From JBBDNV01 sp040877415 (GTDB lineage Bacteria > Planctomycetota > Planctomycetia > Pirellulales > PALSA-1355), in assembly GCA_040877415.1 (NCBI GenBank), contig JBBDNV010000035.1, forward strand, positions 1 to 37,334: a DNA stretch of 37,334 nt. Reading direction: 5' to 3'. Made by a program: the position numbers and the translations under genes. Of the stretch, positions 33,045 to 37,334 are shown in pieces. Each line of letters opens with the position of its first letter. Position 1 is the stretch's first letter. A model generated the notes under the pieces. The model made no database searches and had not been told where the DNA came from. It worked only from the letters and a program-made list of their open reading frames with translations.

Positions 33045-34481
33045 ATGAACAGGCGGAAGTTACTTCACTCGATCGTTGGTTGCTTGTCGGCCGCCGCGAT
33101 TTGGCCCGCACTGTCAAGCGCTGCGCCCGCCGAGCGCCGTCCCAACGTCGTGCTCATCCTGGCCGACGACTTGGGTTGGGCCGATTTGGGTTGCACGGGT
33201 TCGACCTTCTACGAAACGCCCCGGCTCGACCACCTGGCAACCGAGGGAATTCTGTTTACCAATGCATACGCCGCATGTCCGGTCTGTTCGCCCACTCGCG
33301 CGGCCCTGATGACCGGCCGCTGGCCGGCCCGCGTGGGGATTACCGATTACATTCCCGGCGCCCGCATCGGAAAACTACTGCCGGCTCCCTACCGGCACGA
33401 GCTGCCGCACAGCGAGGTGACGATCGCCGAAGCGCTCAAAGAGGCCGGTTACGCGACCGGCATGTTCGGTAAATGGCACTTGGGCCAGAGCGGCTATCTG
33501 CCCCAAACGCAAGGATTCGACGAATCGGTCTCGGGCGAAAACGGCCGCGGATTCCACCTCGTCGATCGGGCCGATCGGACGACCGGGCCGGCGCTGGCGT
33601 TCATCGAAAAACACCGGGACGAGCCGTTCTTCATCTATCTGCCGCATAACCTGGTGCACACGCCGCTAGCGGCCAGGCCGGATTTACTGGCGAAGTACGA
33701 AAAGAAAGCCGCCGCGATAGCGCCCTCAGGCGAACGATTCCGGCCCGAGCGCCAGCGCCAAGACCGCCGCGTGCAGGATCACCCGGTGTACGCCGCCATG
33801 ATGGAGGATCTCGATACCAACGTCGGCCGCGTGCTCGACAAGCTCGACGCGCTCGAGCTGGCCGAGCGGACGATCGTCATCTTCACCTCCGACAACGGAG
33901 GGCTATCGACGTCCGAAGGCTCGCCGACCTCGAACGCTCCGTTGCGGGCTGGCAAAGGATGGTTGTACGAAGGCGGCGTGCGGGTGCCGCTTATCGTGCG
34001 CTGGCCGGGAGTGGTCAAGCCCGGCGGCACCAGCGAAGAGAGAGTCACGTCGACCGACTTTTTTCCGACGATTCTGGAAATGTGCGGCCTGGCGCAGCAT
34101 ACCGAGTGGCAACAGGACGGCGTGAGCATCGTGGGGGCGTTGAAACAATCGGGTCCGCTCCCGCCGCGACCGTTGTTTTGGCACTACCCGCATTACGGCA
34201 ACCAGGGCGGCATCCCCGGCGGGGCGATTCGCCAAGGCGACTGGAAGCTGATCGAGTTCTATGAGGACAATCACGTCGAGCTATACAATCTGAAAGACGA
34301 TCCGGCCGAGCGGACCGATCGGGCGGGCGCCGAGCCCGACCGGGCGAGGGAGCTGCGCGAAATGCTGGCCGCCTGGCGAAAGAGTGTCGGAGCCAAAATG
34401 CCGACGCCGAATCCCGATTACGTGGGCGAAACAGAAGTCCCGGGCAAGAAAGGCGGAAAGAAGGCGAAGAAGAACAAGTGA
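33045..34481 (+). CDS. Type I sulfatase (formylglycine-dependent), second of two
   Basis: 478 residues from ATG 33045, AAGGA eight bases upstream. The N-terminus 'MNRRKLLHSIVG' has a twin-arginine motif (Tat-type), unlike the Sec-type signal of the upstream sulfatase. Core motifs: 'RPNVVLILADDLGWAD', CxPxR as 'CSPTR' with Cys81, 'GKWHLG', and 'FTSDNGG'. It ends in a lysine-rich tail (GKKGGKKAKKNK). It is only 14 bases from the first sulfatase and is likely co-transcribed. The two sulfatases are clearly different in sequence, so they probably desulfate different positions of the same polymer. Confidence 0.94.
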   Translation: MNRRKLLHSIVGCLSAAAIWPALSSAAPAERRPNVVLILADDLGWADLGCTGSTFYETPRLDHLATEGILFTNAYAACPVCSPTRAALMTGRWPARVGITDYIPGARIGKLLPAPYRHELPHSEVTIAEALKEAGYATGMFGKWHLGQSGYLPQTQGFDESVSGENGRGFHLVDRADRTTGPALAFIEKHRDEPFFIYLPHNLVHTPLAARPDLLAKYEKKAAAIAPSGERFRPERQRQDRRVQDHPVYAAMMEDLDTNVGRVLDKLDALELAERTIVIFTSDNGGLSTSEGSPTSNAPLRAGKGWLYEGGVRVPLIVRWPGVVKPGGTSEERVTSTDFFPTILEMCGLAQHTEWQQDGVSIVGALKQSGPLPPRPLFWHYPHYGNQGGIPGGAIRQGDWKLIEFYEDNHVELYNLKDDPAERTDRAGAEPDRARELREMLAAWRKSVGAKMPTPNPDYVGETEVPGKKGGKKAKKNK

Positions 34482-34499
34482 CACGCCTGGCCGGGCGTG
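34482..34499 (+). terminator. Hairpin CACGCC-TGGCCG-GGCGTG after the second sulfatase
   Basis: Six-base perfect stem immediately after the TGA. There is no T-run, so it may be a dispersed repeat or a weak terminator; the downstream gene starts 50 bases later. Confidence 0.35.
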
Positions 34500-34531
34500 C
34501 CACAATGTGATGTTCGAAAAGGACAACCGGC

Positions 34532-35557
34532 ATGTCAGTTTTGCTCGAACGTGGACGTCGACCCGGGCCGACTGCGCTCGGCTCCCGGCAAGGTCAGCGG
34601 CCTCGCCGAGCTCGATCCGGCTTTACGCTGGTGGAGCTCCTGGTGGTGATCGCCATTGTCGGCGTGTTGACGGCGCTGCTGCTGCCGGCGGTTCAATCCG
34701 CTCGGGAAGCCGGCCGGCGCACCAGTTGCCTCAACAATCTCAAACAGATCGGCGTCGCGCTGCAGAATTTCCACCAGAGCCAGGGGCGGTTTCCGCCCGG
34801 TCGCGGCGGTCCGCCCCCCAAGATTTTTTCGGCGCTGGCGTATTTGTTGCCCTACGTGGAAGAGAGCTCACTCGAAGGCCTGATCGACTTGTCTCAGGCG
34901 CCGACGAACGTCGTCGTCAAAGGCGTGCCTTACAGCGGCAAAGCGAACTATCCGGCCGCCATCACGACCGTAGCCATGCTCGCATGTCCCAGCGATTTGT
35001 CGGCCGGCCGCGTGAGTGGCTCCGAGTTCGGTGCGACCAACTACGCCGCCAACTCGGGCAGCGCCGCCGTCGACGGCAGCCTGTGGCCAGCCGACGGAGT
35101 TTTCTTCGGGGAGTCCCAGGTCCGCTTTCGCGACTTGCTGGACGGCTCGTCGCACACCGCGGCGTTTAGCGAGCGCATGCTGGGAACCGGGTTGCCGTTC
35201 ACGCCGCCTCAAACGGGGCTGTTCATTCTCGAGCTGAGCAACTCCGTCGTGCTCGACGACAATAGCTGCGCCTCGCCCGGCTCGGGCAATTGGTACAACG
35301 CGCGCGGCGCCAAATGGATTCTGGGCAACTACGGCAACACGCTCTACAACCACCACTTCACGCCCAACCCGCCGCAATGGGATTGCATGAACCAGCCGCA
35401 GCAAAAGGGATTTATGGCCGCCCGCAGCTACCATCCCGACGGCGTGAACGTCGTGTTCTGCGACGGCAGCACCCGCTTTGTGGAAGACAACATCGATCTG
35501 GCCGTGTGGCGGGCCACCGCGACGCGCGCGGGCAGCGAAACGCTGGACAGGTTGTAA
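34532..35557 (+). CDS. DUF1559 prepilin-type (H-X9-DG) protein
   Basis: 341 residues. A basic ~28-residue leader precedes a type IV prepilin-like cleavage/methylation site, 'GFTLVELLVVIAIVGVLTALLLPAVQ' (here in pieces), with the cleaved Gly at ~30. The DUF1559 region follows ('AREAGRRTSCLNNLKQIGVAL', 'NFHQSQGRFPPG'), and near the C-terminus the family's H-X9-DG motif 'HPDGVNVVFCDGS' is present. The family is extremely abundant in planctomycetes and of unknown role, possibly pilus/pseudopilus-like surface structures. The leader is longer than usual. AAAAGGA precedes the ATG. Confidence 0.93.
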   Translation: MSVLLERGRRPGPTALGSRQGQRPRRARSGFTLVELLVVIAIVGVLTALLLPAVQSAREAGRRTSCLNNLKQIGVALQNFHQSQGRFPPGRGGPPPKIFSALAYLLPYVEESSLEGLIDLSQAPTNVVVKGVPYSGKANYPAAITTVAMLACPSDLSAGRVSGSEFGATNYAANSGSAAVDGSLWPADGVFFGESQVRFRDLLDGSSHTAAFSERMLGTGLPFTPPQTGLFILELSNSVVLDDNSCASPGSGNWYNARGAKWILGNYGNTLYNHHFTPNPPQWDCMNQPQQKGFMAARSYHPDGVNVVFCDGSTRFVEDNIDLAVWRATATRAGSETLDRL

Positions 35558-35731
35558 CCCGAAAGCTGACACACTTTGAGCGCGGCCAGCCTTCGTTTGG
35601 CACGGAAATTGAGCGGTCGTGCTTCCGACCCCTGTGCTTTTCGGCGAAGACCGAGGCTGTGAAAATCCTGCTAGGCGACCAACGCATTATTTACGGGCCG
35701 CTCTCATTGATTCTCCAAAGGCGATCGACGA

Positions 35732-37334
35732 ATGAGTGTCTTCAACGTGACGTCGCCATTTTGGGTGCCTGGCCTCCTCGTGTTATTCGCGACTGTGGCT
35801 TCACGCGTCGACGCTCAGCAAATCAACCAAGCTCTGGTAGCGTTCTTTGTCGACGAGAATGCGAAGCAAGTTGCCAAGTTTCTTAAAAAGGGAGGAAATC
35901 CCAATGCGGACTACAACGGGCGAGCTGCGTTGCACATAGCCGCCAGCGGCGGTCATTTGAAGGTGATGAAGCTGCTGATCGATCACGGCGCGGACGTCAA
36001 CGCAAAGGACCGGTCCCGTCGCTCACCGCTCGTCGAAGCGGCTGCGTTACTTGAACCACAAGCCGTAAAGATACTGCTTGAAGCCGGCGCGGAACTCGCC
36101 GATTCCGCGTTGGAGGTTGCCAGCCGGAACGGACGGATCGAGGCTGCGAAGCTTTTGATGGAAGCCGGAGTCAGGCCCGATGCTGGTATGGCTGGCGCTG
36201 CATCGGGAGGTCATTCGGAAATCCTCAACCTGCTGTTGGACAAAGGGGCCAACGTTAATGTGAGACTGAGTGATGGCAGCACTCCGCTGCACCTTGCGGC
36301 GAGGTCGGGGGGACTCAATACCGTGCGATTGCTGCTAGGGAGAGGCGCCGATCCGAACGCGACGGACAACAAAGGTGAAACGCCTTTGCACTCGGCAATT
36401 GCCGGGCACAGTGATCTCGAAAGCATCCGCCTCCTCGTTCAATCCGGCGCGAACTTGGACGTTGGCAACGAAGAGGGAGTCACGCCGGTGCGATTGGCTG
36501 CGATGCGCCGCGCAAATGTGGTTTATGACTGGTTGTTGAATGTAGCTTGGGGAAAGGAGCCGCCGGTCGTTCTGTCCGACGCTCAGCGTGAAACAACCAA
36601 ATCGACGAACGAACTCGTTGCCAGTCTCTCATCTCGCGATAGGCAAACTCGCCTTGCCGCTCAACGAGAATTGGTCGCGCGCGGACAGAAGGTTATGCCG
36701 GACGTGCTTCGGGCCATGAAGGAGGCCACTAACCGTGATCCCTTCTATGAGCTTTTCGTGGCGATGGGCCCGGACGCGGAAGCCGCCCTTCCGATGCTCG
36801 AATCGCAGTTGGGCGACAAAAAGCTCGGTCCTTTCACCCTCTTTGTCATCGAAGCCATGAAGCCCGGCGCGGTCGCGGAGCTTGGTGACGAGACGAAACA
36901 GAAGGCGATGGCTGCTCTTTACGAGGTCATCGCTGACCCGAAGACAGACGTAATGGCAGGTTTCTATGCCGACTTTCTGATTCGCTTCGGCAAACCAGCC
37001 ACCCCGACAATCCTGCGCCTGTTGAGACATCCGGAGCCGAGATACCGCAAGATCATGGCTGGGAGCCTTGCAACGTTTCGGTACTCAGATGAGCAAATCC
37101 AATCGGAACTCGTGAAAATGAGCCGAAACGATCCAAGCCTTGCCGTGCGAACAGAGGCCGCCGAAGCGTTGGGAACGGTTGGCGATCTGGGCGTCCACGC
37201 AAGAGCGGGTTTGTTGGCTATCGTCAACATGCCTACTTGGCCCCATGATTCATTTGAAGACCGAACTGCTACCGACCGAGCTGCTCGATTGCTCGGGAAG
37301 TTTGGCCCGAGCATAATTGATGATCTGATTCCAT
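35732..37334 (+). CDS. Secreted ankyrin-repeat protein with HEAT-like C-terminal part, truncated at the window edge
   Basis: The frame is open from ATG 35732 to the end of the window (534 codons); the stop lies beyond. A signal peptide (cleavage near VDA, ~29) precedes six to seven ankyrin repeats (~43-275): 'RAALHIAASGGHLKVMKLLIDHGADVNA', 'GSTPLHLAARSGG' and 'GETPLHSAIAGHSD' are shown in part. From ~295 the sequence becomes alpha-helical with HEAT-like repeats ('SLSSRDRQTRLAAQRELV', 'LLRHPEPRYRKIMAGSLA', 'AVRTEAAEALGTVGDLG'). Both parts mediate protein-protein contacts. The gene uses more A/T-ending codons and looks less GC-rich than its neighbours, hinting at a different origin. Function unknown; no strong ribosome-binding site. 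Confidence 0.85.
   Translation, partial: MSVFNVTSPFWVPGLLVLFATVASRVDAQQINQALVAFFVDENAKQVAKFLKKGGNPNADYNGRAALHIAASGGHLKVMKLLIDHGADVNAKDRSRRSPLVEAAALLEPQAVKILLEAGAELADSALEVASRNGRIEAAKLLMEAGVRPDAGMAGAASGGHSEILNLLLDKGANVNVRLSDGSTPLHLAARSGGLNTVRLLLGRGADPNATDNKGETPLHSAIAGHSDLESIRLLVQSGANLDVGNEEGVTPVRLAAMRRANVVYDWLLNVAWGKEPPVVLSDAQRETTKSTNELVASLSSRDRQTRLAAQRELVARGQKVMPDVLRAMKEATNRDPFYELFVAMGPDAEAALPMLESQLGDKKLGPFTLFVIEAMKPGAVAELGDETKQKAMAALYEVIADPKTDVMAGFYADFLIRFGKPATPTILRLLRHPEPRYRKIMAGSLATFRYSDEQIQSELVKMSRNDPSLAVRTEAAEALGTVGDLGVHARAGLLAIVNMPTWPHDSFEDRTATDRAARLLGKFGPSIIDDLIP

Overview
The window is high-GC DNA that looks like a planctomycete, most likely of the order Pirellulales. The evidence is the combination of a DUF1559/prepilin-type protein, two type I sulfatases, a PEP-CTERM protein, PQQ-type beta-propellers, a secreted redoxin/haem/EF-hand multidomain protein, a small 'MTIEQLRELHG' protein of a kind common in this phylum, and several families of dispersed intergenic hairpin repeats. 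No rRNA, tRNA, CRISPR array, transposase or phage gene was found. Identifications rest on motif recognition from the sequence alone; no database search was possible.

Layout. 1-1142: 3' end of a TolC-type outer-membrane efflux gene with a long Pro/Ala/Ser tail. 1242-2171 (-): PEP-CTERM secreted protein. 2533-11643 (-): an eight-gene sugar-phosphate operon read right to left: gnd, zwf, rpiA, histidine phosphatase, polyphosphate glucokinase-like ROK kinase, pgi, a DUF2090 aldolase-like protein, and a membrane-anchored glycerophosphodiester phosphodiesterase. The last three genes are translationally coupled (TGATG and GTGA overlaps). 11910-14000 (-): secreted redoxin/cytochrome/copper-monooxygenase-like/EF-hand protein. 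14285-15556 (+): an MscK/MscS-like protein that has lost its membrane domain. 15681-15923 (-): small conserved protein. 16233-19490 (+): EF-hand/CpxP-like secreted protein followed by an OmpR-type response regulator and a histidine kinase. 19509-22229 (-): large low-complexity secreted protein. 22550-24139 (-): kinase-like/P-loop ATPase fusion. 24309-25322 (-): SYLF protein. 25554-27727 (+): membrane PQQ propeller and a VOC/methylmalonyl-CoA epimerase-like protein. 27806-29179 (-): second PQQ propeller. 29387-35557 (+): VCBS/FG-GAP protein, two sulfatases and a DUF1559 protein. 35732-end (+): ankyrin/HEAT secreted protein, cut by the window edge.

How the genes fit together. The large minus-strand operon carries glucose phosphorylation (polyphosphate glucokinase), glucose-6-phosphate isomerisation, the oxidative pentose phosphate steps (zwf, gnd) and rpiA. 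It also contains an uncharacterised class I aldolase-like enzyme. The VCBS/sulfatase/DUF1559 cluster fits breakdown of sulfated polysaccharide at the cell surface. The EF-hand/two-component trio resembles a CpxP-CpxAR envelope-stress layout.

The most unusual items are the 85-bp structured repeat present twice (1150-1234, 7715-7799) with conserved T.T mismatches, the membrane-less MscK-like gene, the orphan DUF2090 aldolase-like gene inside a pentose phosphate operon, the P/G/R/D-rich EF-hand protein next to a kinase whose sensor domain has the same unusual composition, and heptanucleotide repeats that have invaded gene ends and start sites.
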